A DNA stretch of 64,000 nucleotides. It comes from Neoroseomonas eburnea. Lineage in GTDB: Bacteria > Pseudomonadota > Alphaproteobacteria > Acetobacterales > Acetobacteraceae. The position numbers and the translations under genes were made by a program. The stretch spans positions 1 through 64,000 of the forward strand of contig NZ_JAAEDL010000008.1 of the NCBI RefSeq assembly GCF_018129005.1, in the 5' to 3' direction. Of the stretch, positions 16,892 to 24,383 are shown one piece after another. The notes below the pieces were generated by a model that saw only the letters and a program-made list of their open reading frames with translations, was not told the DNA's origin and made no database searches. Position 1 is the first letter of the stretch, and every line of letters starts with the position of its first letter.

Positions 16892-17443
16892 ATGGATCCC
16901 AACGCCATCGACAAGGCCCCGGACGCGGCCGCCGCCTGGCCCGACCAGATCTACGACCTGCTGAAGAAGCATGGGATCCGCCAGGTCTGCCTGGTGCCGG
17001 ATGCCGGGCATTCCCGCCTGATCAAGCGCTGCCTCGCCGACAATGAGATCACCGTCACCACCCTGACCACCGAGGAAGAAGGCATCGCCCTGATGCAGGG
17101 GGCCTGGCTCGGCGGCGACAAGGCGGTGCTGCTGATGCAGTCCTCGGGCGTGGGCAACTGCATCAACATGCTGTCGCTGTCGCACATCCACCGCTGCCCG
17201 ATGCCGATGCTGGTGACGATGCGCGGTGATTTCGGCGAGTTCAACCCGGCGCAGATCCCGATGGGCAATGCCACCCAGGCGGTGCTGGAGGCGATGGGGA
17301 CGCTGGTGCGCCGCGCCGATACGCCGGAAGACATCGCGCCCACCGTGGATGCGACCATCCGCATGGCCTTCAACACCTTCCGCCCGACCGCGACGCTGAT
17401 CGGCCAGCGCGTCATCGGCGCCAAGACCTTCGGCAAGGACTGA
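16892..17443 (+). CDS. Sulfopyruvate/phosphonopyruvate decarboxylase-like TPP enzyme, alpha subunit
   Basis: 183 aa with only the N-terminal PYR-type half of a thiamine-diphosphate enzyme. It is related to ComD and to the N-terminal half of phosphonopyruvate decarboxylase. Segments 'LVPDAGHSRLIKRCLADNEI', 'TTEEEGIALMQGAWLGG' (the Glu that activates TPP is in this region) and 'LLMQSSGVGNCINMLS' are diagnostic. ATG 16892 has GAGGA 6-10 bp before it. It works with the following beta-subunit gene (4-bp gap) to make a complete active site. The substrate (sulfopyruvate, phosphonopyruvate or another 3-substituted pyruvate) cannot be told from sequence. Confidence 0.85.
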   Translation: MDPNAIDKAPDAAAAWPDQIYDLLKKHGIRQVCLVPDAGHSRLIKRCLADNEITVTTLTTEEEGIALMQGAWLGGDKAVLLMQSSGVGNCINMLSLSHIHRCPMPMLVTMRGDFGEFNPAQIPMGNATQAVLEAMGTLVRRADTPEDIAPTVDATIRMAFNTFRPTATLIGQRVIGAKTFGKD

Positions 17444-17447
17444 ATCG

Positions 17448-18050
17448 ATGCTCGCGGAATCCGGAAAGCTCGACCGTCGTGAGCTGACCCGCGTCCTGCT
17501 CGAGGACCGCGGGGAGATGGCGGTGATCGCCGGCCTCGGCGCCCCGGCCTGGGACATCACCGCGGTCGGCGACCATCCGCTGAACCTGCCGCTGTGGGGC
17601 GGCATGGGCGCGGCGGCGATGATCGGCCTCGGCCTCGCCCTGGCGCAGCCCAGCCGCCGCGTTCTGGTGCTGACCGGCGACGGCGAGATGCTGATGGGCC
17701 TCGGCGCGCTGGCGACCATCGCGGTGAAGAAGCCGAAGAACCTCTCGATCGTGGTGCAGGACAACGAGCACTACGGCGAGACCGGCATGCAGGAGACGGC
17801 GACGAAATACGGCGTCGATCTCGTCGCCATGGCCAGGGGTGCGGGCTTCGCGCGCACCATGTCCGTCACGAAGCCCGATGAGGTCGCGGCGCTCAAGGCC
17901 GCGATCCATGCCGGCGAGGGCCCGTTCTTCGCCGTGGCGAAGATCGACGCCGCCAGCAAGAAGCTGGTCCTGCCGCCGCGCGACGGCTCGATCATCCAGA
18001 ATCGCATGCGGGAGGCGATCCTCGGCCCCGCGGCGCATCACCAGCTCTGA
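17448..18050 (+). CDS. Sulfopyruvate/phosphonopyruvate decarboxylase-like TPP enzyme, beta subunit
   Basis: 200 aa with the C-terminal PP half of a TPP enzyme. The diphosphate/Mg motif runs from GDGE (77-80) to QDN (104-106), in the usual GDG-x(about 26)-N spacing. Segments 'LPLWGGMGAAAMIGLGLA' and 'DNEHYGETGMQETAT' are shared with ComE and phosphonopyruvate decarboxylase. It pairs with the gene 4 bp upstream. A 2-hydroxyacid dehydrogenase starts 11 bp downstream, so a lactate-analogue to pyruvate-analogue to aldehyde route is plausible. Confidence 0.85.
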   Translation: MLAESGKLDRRELTRVLLEDRGEMAVIAGLGAPAWDITAVGDHPLNLPLWGGMGAAAMIGLGLALAQPSRRVLVLTGDGEMLMGLGALATIAVKKPKNLSIVVQDNEHYGETGMQETATKYGVDLVAMARGAGFARTMSVTKPDEVAALKAAIHAGEGPFFAVAKIDAASKKLVLPPRDGSIIQNRMREAILGPAAHHQL

Positions 18051-18061
18051 GGCGCCGCCCC

Positions 18062-19036
18062 ATGCCGCACATCGTCTGCCTCCGCCCGCTGCATCCCGAC
18101 GCCATGGCGCGGCTGCGCGCCGAACCGGGCTACACCGTCACCATGCTCGATCCCGTCACGCCCGAGACGCTGGCCGAGCCGATGAAGACGGCGGACGCCA
18201 TCATCGTCCGCGCGACGAAGATCGACCGCGCCTTCCTCGACAAGGCGCCGATGCTGTCGATCTGCGCGCGGCACGGCGTCGGCTACGACGCGGTGGATGT
18301 GAAGGCGCTGACCGAACGGGGCATCCCGCTGACCGTGACACCGGACGCCAACGCCGTCTCGGTCGCCGAGCACGCGATGATGCTGATGCTGACCACGGCG
18401 CGGCGGACCATCGACTACGACCGCAACACCCGCGCGCTCGACTGGGGGCCGAAGCCGTCGCTGCGCACCCTCGACCTCGCCGGGCTGAAGGTCCTCGTGG
18501 TCGGCTTCGGGCGGATCGGCGGGCGCGTCGCGCGGCTCTGCGCCGCCTTCGGCATGGAGGTGCTGGTCCACGACCCCTATATTCCCCAGAACACCATCAA
18601 GGGCGCGGGGTTCCGGCCGGTGAAGGTGCTGCACGAAGGACTCGCGGAGGCGGATATCGTCACCACCCACTGCCCCTCCAACGAGGAGACGCGGGCAATG
18701 GTGAACGGCGCCTTTCTCGCGGCCATGAAGCCGGGCGCGGCCTACATCAACACCGCGCGCGGCACGCTGGTGGACGAGGCGGCGCTGACCGCCGCGCTGA
18801 GGTCGGGCCATCTCGGCGCCGCGGGGCTCGACGTGTTCTGGGAGGAACCCGTCACCACCAGGCTGCCCTTCCTCGATTTCCCGAATGTCGTCGTCTCGCC
18901 GCATACCGCGGCGGCGACGGAGCAGTCCACGCGGCGCATGGGCCTGTCCTGCGCGGAGAGCATCATCGCGCACTTCAAGGGTCAGCTCGACCCCGACGTC
19001 GTCATCAACAAGGAGGTGCTGCGCGGCAACGCGTGA
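18062..19036 (+). CDS. D-isomer-specific 2-hydroxyacid dehydrogenase (SerA/SlcC-like)
   Basis: 324 aa. NAD-binding GFGRIG (148-153), catalytic Arg233 in TARGTLVD, Glu262 in the EEP motif and His281 in SPHTAA are all present. It oxidises or reduces a 2-hydroxyacid/2-ketoacid pair in the cytosol. It lacks the ACT/regulatory domain of long SerA. Placed right after the two TPP subunits, it may supply their 2-keto substrate; the (S)-sulfolactate dehydrogenase SlcC belongs to this family, but that identity is inference. 'RHGVGYDAVDVKAL' is the substrate-side loop. Confidence 0.85.
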   Translation: MPHIVCLRPLHPDAMARLRAEPGYTVTMLDPVTPETLAEPMKTADAIIVRATKIDRAFLDKAPMLSICARHGVGYDAVDVKALTERGIPLTVTPDANAVSVAEHAMMLMLTTARRTIDYDRNTRALDWGPKPSLRTLDLAGLKVLVVGFGRIGGRVARLCAAFGMEVLVHDPYIPQNTIKGAGFRPVKVLHEGLAEADIVTTHCPSNEETRAMVNGAFLAAMKPGAAYINTARGTLVDEAALTAALRSGHLGAAGLDVFWEEPVTTRLPFLDFPNVVVSPHTAAATEQSTRRMGLSCAESIIAHFKGQLDPDVVINKEVLRGNA

Positions 19037-19046
19037 GCAGCAAGCC

Positions 19047-20417
19047 ATGACGAACCCGCTTCTCGTCCTTGCCGACCATGCCGCCACCTGGCGGTCGCGC
19101 CCGCTCGAAGCCGATGTCGCGCGGCATGCGCGACGCGCGCTGGTGGACTGGTTCGCCGCCCTGCTGGCCGGCGCCTGGCGCCCGCCTGCGACACTGATGT
19201 CGGCCGCGCTGGAGGACGAGACGCGCGGCGGTGGCGGTGCCGTCTGCTACGTGTCGGGCCGCCGCGTCCCGGTGCGCCATGCCGCGCTGCTGAACGGCAC
19301 GGCGTCGCACACGGTCGAGTTCGACGACATCTACCGCTACGCCGTCTATCACCCCGGCTGCCCGACCATCGCGGCGGCGCTGGCGGCGGCGCAGGCGCGC
19401 GGGGCGGACATGGACATGCTGCTGCGTGCGCTGGCCGCGGGCTATGAGGTGTCCTGCCGCATCGGCCTGGCCGTTCAGCCCTCGCATTATGATTTCTGGC
19501 ACACCACCGGCACGGTCGGCACCTTCGGCGCCGCCGCCTCGGTTGCCGTGCTGCTGGATTGCGACGCGGAGCGCACCGCGCATGCCATCGCCACCGCCGC
19601 CACCATGGCGAGCGGGCTGCAGCAGGCCTTCCGCGGGGAGGGCATGTCGAAGCCGCTCCACCCGGGCCATGCGGCGGAGGCCGGGGCGCTCGCGGCGATG
19701 GCCGCGGCGAAGGGCATGACTGGCGCGCTCGATGTGCTGCACGGCCCGGCGGGCTTCGCGGCGGCGACCAGCGAGGACACCGGCAAGTGGGAGAGGTCGC
19801 TGGCGAAGATCGGCCAGCCCTTCGCCATCACCGACATGACCTTCAAGAACCACGGCTGCTGCGGGCATATCTTCGCCGCGCTCGACGCCGTGCGTGACCT
19901 GCACCTGGAGAACGGCTTCAAGCCTGAGGACGTCGTTGCCGTCGCCGTCGGCGGCTACAAGGCGACGAAGGAGGTCTGCGACCGCCCGACTGCGCAGACC
20001 GAGCAGGATTGCCGCTTCTCGACGCAGTTCACGGTGGCGACGATGCTGCTGCATGGGGGGGTGCGGCTGGCGGCCTTCGAGCCCGCGCGGCTGACCGACC
20101 CGGCGATCCGCGCCCTGATGGCGAAGGTGAGCGTGGCGCTCGACCCGGAATGCGCCGCGGCCTTCCCGTCCAAGCGCTCCGCCAAGGTGGAGATCAGGCT
20201 GAAGGACGGCCGCGTGCTGAAGCGCCACCAGCACACGCGCAAGGGCGACCCCGACGCGCCGCTGACGGACCAGGACCTGTCCGACAAATTCCTGGAACTG
20301 ACCTCCGACGCCATCGGCGCCGCCCAGGCCAAGGCGCTGCTGGCGCAGCTCTGGGAGGGTTCTATCCTTCCCGGCATCGTGCCCCTGCTGGCCAACCAGG
20401 CCCGCGCAGCGGAATAG
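19047..20417 (+). CDS. MmgE/PrpD family protein
   Basis: 456 aa. The family includes 2-methylcitrate dehydratase, cis-aconitate decarboxylase and iminodisuccinate epimerase. Recognised by 'DWFAALLAG', 'HAALLNGTASHTVEFDDIYR' and the conserved 'KNHGCCGHIFAALDAV' and 'RFSTQFTVATML' segments in the lid domain. The enzyme would act on a di- or tricarboxylate; no methylcitrate-cycle genes (prpB, prpC) are near, so PrpD itself is unlikely. It starts 10 bp after the dehydrogenase gene and is the last gene of the four-gene operon, ending in a palindromic repeat. Confidence 0.85.
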   Translation: MTNPLLVLADHAATWRSRPLEADVARHARRALVDWFAALLAGAWRPPATLMSAALEDETRGGGGAVCYVSGRRVPVRHAALLNGTASHTVEFDDIYRYAVYHPGCPTIAAALAAAQARGADMDMLLRALAAGYEVSCRIGLAVQPSHYDFWHTTGTVGTFGAAASVAVLLDCDAERTAHAIATAATMASGLQQAFRGEGMSKPLHPGHAAEAGALAAMAAAKGMTGALDVLHGPAGFAAATSEDTGKWERSLAKIGQPFAITDMTFKNHGCCGHIFAALDAVRDLHLENGFKPEDVVAVAVGGYKATKEVCDRPTAQTEQDCRFSTQFTVATMLLHGGVRLAAFEPARLTDPAIRALMAKVSVALDPECAAAFPSKRSAKVEIRLKDGRVLKRHQHTRKGDPDAPLTDQDLSDKFLELTSDAIGAAQAKALLAQLWEGSILPGIVPLLANQARAAE

Positions 20418-20466
20418 CCAAGGAAGGGAGGGGGCCTCGGGGGAGGTTCTCCTCCCCCGACCTTAC
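20418..20466. repeat. Palindromic intergenic repeat, copy G
   Basis: CCAAGGAAGGGAGGGGGCC leads into the perfect stem TCGGGGGAGG (20437-20446) - TTCT - CCTCCCCCGA (20451-20460). It lies between the convergent PrpD-like gene and the 76-residue gene, whose stop codon it reaches. It can terminate either transcript. Nearly identical to copy F at 61871-61919. Confidence 0.85.
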
Positions 20467-20693
20467 TTCTTCTTCCCGCCCGCGCGGACGAGCTGCGAAA
20501 TCGCCAGTGCCGGCCTGCCCGAGGCCTTGGCGATCTCGTTGTCCTGTTCCTCGATGACCTTGCGCGCGGGCGCGTCACCGTCGAGGCCGCCGAGGATCTC
20601 GGCCGGGACCTTGCGGTTGGAACGGCGGCTGCCGTCTTCGTAGAACACGTCGAACAGCACGAAGTTCGACTTGCTGCCGGGTTTCGCGGCCAT
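20463..20693 (-). CDS. Small conserved-looking protein of unknown function
   Basis: 76 aa, charged and soluble: 'SNFVLFDVFYEDGSRRSNRKVPAEILGGLDGD' (in short, FVLFDVFYEDGS...NRKVP), then a helix 'ARKVIEEQDNEIAKASG' and a Lys-rich end (AGGKKK). Unlike neighbouring antisense frames it has balanced composition and a clear ATG. It is third in a minus-strand row after a cold-shock gene and a 58-residue basic protein, 23 bp from the latter. No function recognised; the FYEDG segment and basic tail would allow RNA or protein binding, but this is guesswork. Confidence 0.65.
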   Translation of the reverse strand: MAAKPGSKSNFVLFDVFYEDGSRRSNRKVPAEILGGLDGDAPARKVIEEQDNEIAKASGRPALAISQLVRAGGKKK

Positions 20694-20716
20694 GTCTGTC
20701 TCTCCTCCGCGCTGCG

Positions 20717-20893
20717 TCAGTCGCGCGCGGGCTCTGCGTCCTGCTGGGCCTCGGTGTCGGGCTCGCCGTCCTGTCCGGTGGCCTTGCGCTTCGCGACCGC
20801 TTCCTCGCGTTCGCGCAGCTTGGCTTCCTTCTTGGCCTGCTTGGCCCGGTTCACGTCGGCGCGCTGTTGGCCGTAGTTCGGCTTGCGTGCCAC
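20717..20893 (-). CDS. 58-residue highly charged protein (GTG start)
   Basis: GTG at 20891-20893 opens a 58-codon frame ending with TGA at 20717-20719. The product starts MARKPNYGQQRADVNRAKQ, followed by the alternating Lys/Glu/Arg helix KKEAKLREREEAVAKRK and an acidic tail rich in Gln, Asp and Glu. Composition is unlike out-of-frame reading of GC-rich DNA, and it lies neatly between two other small genes. CCGGAG-like bases about 8 bp upstream may serve as a ribosome-binding site. Probably a small RNA- or ribosome-associated protein of alphaproteobacteria; no domain recognised. Confidence 0.65.
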   Translation of the reverse strand: MARKPNYGQQRADVNRAKQAKKEAKLREREEAVAKRKATGQDGEPDTEAQQDAEPARD

Positions 20894-20906
20894 TGGGGTG
20901 CTCCGG

Positions 20907-20942
20907 GGTCTTGAAAGTGAAAGGGCGGCCCGAAGGCCGCCC
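20907..20942 (-). terminator. UUCG-loop hairpin with T-rich tail (minus strand)
   Basis: Perfect 8-bp stem GGGCGGCC (20923-20930) / GGCCGCCC (20935-20942) with a loop that reads TTCG on the minus strand, followed by TTTCACTTTC. It sits after the cold-shock gene, and would end or weaken transcription before the 58-residue gene. Confidence 0.8.
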
Positions 20943-20951
20943 CCGTCGGGA

Positions 20952-21158
20952 TCAGGCGAGGCGGAGATTGCCCGCCGAAACCTTGCCCTGCTGGCCGCGC
21001 TGCAGCTCGAATTCGACCTTGTCGCCTTCGTTGAGGCCGTTCAGGCCCGAGCGCTGCACGTCGCTGATGTGGACGAAAACGTCCTTGCCGCCGTCCTCAG
21101 GCTGGATGAAGCCGTAGCCCTTGGTCGCATTGAACCACTTAACGGTACCGATGCTCAT
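20952..21158 (-). CDS. csp: Cold-shock protein (CspA family)
   Basis: 68 aa, the standard single cold-shock domain. [18 protein letters not shown] carries RNP1 (KGYGFI, 13-18), and RNP2 is VFVHIS (27-32). It binds single-stranded RNA and acts as an RNA chaperone. GGAGA lies about 7-8 bp before the ATG. A leader of more than 100 bp with three copies of a 13-mer lies upstream (see that entry), and a UUCG-loop terminator lies directly after the gene. Confidence 0.95.
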   Translation of the reverse strand: MSIGTVKWFNATKGYGFIQPEDGGKDVFVHISDVQRSGLNGLNEGDKVEFELQRGQQGKVSAGNLRLA

Positions 21159-21179
21159 GCCGATGTCTCCGGGTTGAGC

Positions 21180-21249
21180 GTTGCCGGCGCGCGACATGCG
21201 CACTGGCGTTGCCGACGCGCGTTACCGCACGACGGTGTTGCCGGCGCGC
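21180..21249. promoter_or_regulatory. Three copies of a 13-mer in the cold-shock leader
   Basis: GTTGCCGGCGCGC (21180-21192), GTTGCCGACGCGC (21208-21220) and GTTGCCGGCGCGC (21237-21249) recur at 28-29 bp steps, 20-90 bp upstream of the csp start. A weaker variant (GTTACCGCACGAC) starts at 21221. They could be protein-binding sites or parts of a folding 5' leader. Seen directly; the role is not known. Confidence 0.5.
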
Positions 21250-21385
21250 AAAACAGCGCGACGGGCCAGCCATCGCTGAGGCTCAACCATAGGGAAGGCA
21301 CGGAGAGCGGGTCCGACAAGCGGACCGGACGAGGTGACGGCACGGATATGGACCCTCCGCCCCCCGAAAGCAACTGCAATCGGCG

Positions 21386-22351
21386 TCAGCCCGCGCGCGC
21401 CCCGGCCGGGCGAAGGATCGGCAACCAGCGGTTCATTTCCGCCTTCAGCACGTTGCGCAGCGCCGCGCCGTCGCCGGGGCGCGGCTCCACGCCGCGTTCC
21501 GTGAAGCGCTGCTGCACCGCCGGGTCCGCGAGTACCTCGAGCGTCGCGGCGGAGACCAGCCGCACGACCTCGGGCGGTGTCGCCGCCGGCGCGTAGAGCG
21601 CCTGCCAGGAGGAGGTTTCGTATCCCGCAATGCCGCTTTCCTGCAGCGTCGGCAGGTCAGGCAGCAGGCGCGATCGTCGCGCGGTGGTCACCGCGATTCC
21701 GCGGGCGCGGCCGTCCTGCATCATCGGCGCGAGCAGCGTCTGGCTGTCGATCATGAACTCCACGCGGCCGGCGACGAAATCGGTCACCGCCGCCGGGGTG
21801 CCGCGGTACTGCACGATGGTGAAATCGACGCCGGCCAGCTTCTTCAGCAACTCCCCCGCCAGGTGGGAGGCGGCGCCGATGCCGGTGGTGGCGAAGGTGG
21901 CGTCGCCATTCCTCGACCGCAGCCAGGCGAGCAGGGAAGGCACGTCGGTCGCCGGCACGGAGGGATGCACCGCGGCGACGAAGGGCTGCTCGCCGAGCAG
22001 GGCGACGGGCGCGAAATCCGTCACCGGATCGACGCCCGCATCCGGAAAGAGGGCGGGGATGACGGAATGCGCCGCGCCGTTGAGCAGCAGGGTGTGGCCA
22101 TCGGCCGGCGCGCGGGCGACGGCGCGGGCGCCGATCGTGCTGCCTGCCCCCGGCGTGTTCTCGATGACCATGGGCTGACCGAGCCTGCGCGACAGGGGCT
22201 CGGCGATGATCCGCGCCACCACGTCGATGATGCCGCCGGCGGCGAAGGGCACGACGATGCGGACCGGGCGGTTCGGGAAGCTGCCCTGCGCGTGCGCCAC
22301 GGCGGGCGCAGCGAGCAGGGCGGCGAGAAGGCTGCGGCGATCGAGGGTCAT
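21386..22351 (-). CDS. Tripartite tricarboxylate transporter (TTT) substrate-binding protein, Bug family
   Basis: 321 aa. Tat/Sec-like signal (LDRRSLLAALLAAPAVAHA), then the family hallmark 'FPNRPVRIVVPFAAGGIIDVVAR' (core: PVRIVVPFAAGG), 'IENTPGAGSTIGARAVARA' and 'VPSLLAWLRS'. It binds a carboxylate-type ligand in the periplasm for a TctAB-type pump, but no tctA or tctB gene is in the window, a common state for 'orphan' Bug receptors in this group. A second receptor lies 41 bp upstream on the same strand. Ligand unknown. Confidence 0.9.
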   Translation of the reverse strand: MTLDRRSLLAALLAAPAVAHAQGSFPNRPVRIVVPFAAGGIIDVVARIIAEPLSRRLGQPMVIENTPGAGSTIGARAVARAPADGHTLLLNGAAHSVIPALFPDAGVDPVTDFAPVALLGEQPFVAAVHPSVPATDVPSLLAWLRSRNGDATFATTGIGAASHLAGELLKKLAGVDFTIVQYRGTPAAVTDFVAGRVEFMIDSQTLLAPMMQDGRARGIAVTTARRSRLLPDLPTLQESGIAGYETSSWQALYAPAATPPEVVRLVSAATLEVLADPAVQQRFTERGVEPRPGDGAALRNVLKAEMNRWLPILRPAGARAG

Positions 22352-22391
22352 GGCGCGTCTCCCGGAGGGCGGCGCGCCACGATAGCGCCGG

Positions 22392-23369
22392 TCAGTCGAG
22401 CCGGATATTGGCGTTGCGCACCAGTTCCGCGTAGCGGTCGGCGTCGCGGTTCAGCATGGTCGCCGCATCCTGCTGCGTGCCGCCGCCGATGATGAACCCT
22501 GCATCGCTGATGCGCCGGCGCAGGTCGGTGTTCGCATAGGCCTTGTTCACCGCGGCGACCCAGCGGTCGGCGATGGGCTGCGGGGTGCCGGGCGGGGCCA
22601 TCAGCATGTACCAGACGACCGCGTCAAAGCCGGGGAAGCCGAGTTCCGCCACTGTCGGCGTCTCGGGCAGCCATTCGACGCGCTGCGGCATGGTCACCGC
22701 CAGCGCGCGCACGCGTCCGGCGCGGATATGCGGCAGGTAGGTCGGGAAGGTGTCGATGGCGAGGTCGATGCGCCCGGCGAGGATCTCGTTCACCGCCTGG
22801 CCGGTGCCGCGGAAGGGCACATGCGTCATCCGCACCCGCGCCTGGGAGGCGAGGAGTTCCGCCGCCAGGTGCTGCTGCGTCGCGACGCCGGAGGACGCGT
22901 AGTTCAGCACCCCGGGATTCTGCCGCGCGCGTTCCAGCAGTTCCGGCAGCGTCCGGGACGGCGAATTGGCCGGCACTACCGCCACCAGCGGCACCGTCGC
23001 CGCATGCACCACGGCGGTCTGGTCGCGGCGGATGTCGACGGGCGGCGGGTTCATCAGCGGCGGCACCACGGCCGAGGCGCTGATCGTCGTCATCAGCATG
23101 GTGTAGCCGTCCGGCCGGGCACGGGACATCGCCAGCACGGCGAGCGTGCCGGAAGCGCCGGGCCGGTTCTCGACCGCGATGGTCTGGCCGAATTCCTCCT
23201 GCAGCACGGGGGCGAGGAAGCGGCTGATGATGTCGGTGCCCCCGCCCGGCGCGAAGCCGACCAGCAGGGTGATGGCGCGGCTCGGATAGGCCTGGGCGAG
23301 AGCCGGGGCCGGCAGCAGCGGCGCCAGGGTGGCCGCGCCCAGCGCGCGGCGGGTGATGCGGATGGTCAT
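22392..23369 (-). CDS. Tripartite tricarboxylate transporter (TTT) substrate-binding protein, Bug family
   Basis: 325 aa. Signal peptide MTIRITRRALGAATLAPLLP...ALA, followed by 'YPSRAITLLVGFAPGGGTDIISR' (core: LLVGFAPGGGTD), 'VENRPGASGTLAV' and 'VPFRGTGQAVNEILAGRID', all standard Bug-family segments. ATG 23367-23369 has GGGGAAA 5-11 bp upstream. It is similar in design to, but clearly diverged from, the receptor downstream, so the two likely bind different ligands rather than being a recent duplication. No membrane subunits nearby. Confidence 0.9.
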   Translation of the reverse strand: MTIRITRRALGAATLAPLLPAPALAQAYPSRAITLLVGFAPGGGTDIISRFLAPVLQEEFGQTIAVENRPGASGTLAVLAMSRARPDGYTMLMTTISASAVVPPLMNPPPVDIRRDQTAVVHAATVPLVAVVPANSPSRTLPELLERARQNPGVLNYASSGVATQQHLAAELLASQARVRMTHVPFRGTGQAVNEILAGRIDLAIDTFPTYLPHIRAGRVRALAVTMPQRVEWLPETPTVAELGFPGFDAVVWYMLMAPPGTPQPIADRWVAAVNKAYANTDLRRRISDAGFIIGGGTQQDAATMLNRDADRYAELVRNANIRLD

Positions 23370-23480
23370 GGTGTTTCCCCTCGGTTGGCCGGCGGGCGTT
23401 GCGTTGGCGCGGCCGATCGGGACCTGCGCGCCCTCCGGCGCTCCGGTCATCGGGCACGCGCGCGCCCGCCCGGGAAGCGG

Positions 23481-24263
23481 CTACTTGCCCTGGAACTTCG
23501 GCGCGCGCTTGTTGAGGAAGGCATCGACGCCTTCCTGGAAGTCGGCGCTGGTGAAGCACATGGTCACCAGGTCATCGCCCTCGACCTCGCTGGTCGCACG
23601 GCGCAGGCGGCGCAGCGCTTCCTTGGTCGCGCGCAGCGTCAGCGGCGCGAGGGTGGACATGGTGGTGGCGAGTTCCATCGCGCGCGCGGCGACGGCGTCC
23701 GGCGTCTCCAGCACCTCGGAGACCAGGCCGATATGCTTGGCCTCGGCCGCGCTGAACAGGCGGGAGGTCATGATCATCTCGGCGATCGCGGCCGGGCCGA
23801 CCAGCGCATGGAAGCGCGCGAAATTGTGCATGTTAAGAATGTTGCCGAGGGTCTTCGCGATCGGCAGGCCGAAGCGCGCGCCGGTGTCGCAGATGCGCAG
23901 GTCGCAGCAGCCGGCGATGCCGAGGCCGCCGCCGGTGCAGGCGCCGGCAATGGCGGCGATGATCGGCTTCTGGCAGTTCTCGAGCGCGCCGAGCACTTTG
24001 TCGATCCGCGCCTCGTAGTTCAGCGCGTCCTCGGCCGTCTTGAATTCCCGGAACTGGCTGATGTCGGTGCCCGAGGCGAAGGCCTTGCCGCCGGCACCCG
24101 TCAGCACCCAGACGCGGATGGCGGGATCGGCGCTGATCTCGTCGGCCAGCTGCTGCAGGCGCTCGTACATGCCGAACAGCATGGCGTTGCGGGCCTGCGG
24201 GCGGTTGAAGGTGGTCCAGGCGATGCCGCCCTCCCGGACCTCGTGCAGCAGATCGTCGCTCAT
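23481..24263 (-). CDS. Enoyl-CoA hydratase/isomerase family protein
   Basis: 260 aa crotonase-fold protein. The two oxyanion-hole segments are visible: 'GGKAFASGTDISQF' and 'ACTGGGLGIAGCCDLRI'. In true hydratases a Glu follows the second segment; here the corresponding stretch reads 'GARFGLPIAKTLGN', lacking the usual pair of Glu residues, so a different crotonase activity (isomerase, hydrolase or lyase) is possible. It is divergent from a class III CoA-transferase gene with a 120-bp gap, implying a shared CoA-ester pathway. Confidence 0.85.
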   Translation of the reverse strand: MSDDLLHEVREGGIAWTTFNRPQARNAMLFGMYERLQQLADEISADPAIRVWVLTGAGGKAFASGTDISQFREFKTAEDALNYEARIDKVLGALENCQKPIIAAIAGACTGGGLGIAGCCDLRICDTGARFGLPIAKTLGNILNMHNFARFHALVGPAAIAEMIMTSRLFSAAEAKHIGLVSEVLETPDAVAARAMELATTMSTLAPLTLRATKEALRRLRRATSEVEGDDLVTMCFTSADFQEGVDAFLNKRAPKFQGK

Positions 24264-24383
24264 GGCGCTCCGTCCCGGTTTGTGTCGCGCAAGGCGTAGC
24301 GTGCCGGGCCGGGCCGTCAAGCGGGTGTCTTGCCGATCCGCTGCCGCGGTGCCAACAGAAGCGGGACCGGAGGACCCAAGACC

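Noticed and set aside
21386-23369. The two TTT receptors as a recent tandem duplication
   Set aside because: They share family motifs but differ along most of their length, including signal peptides, so they are old paralogues.
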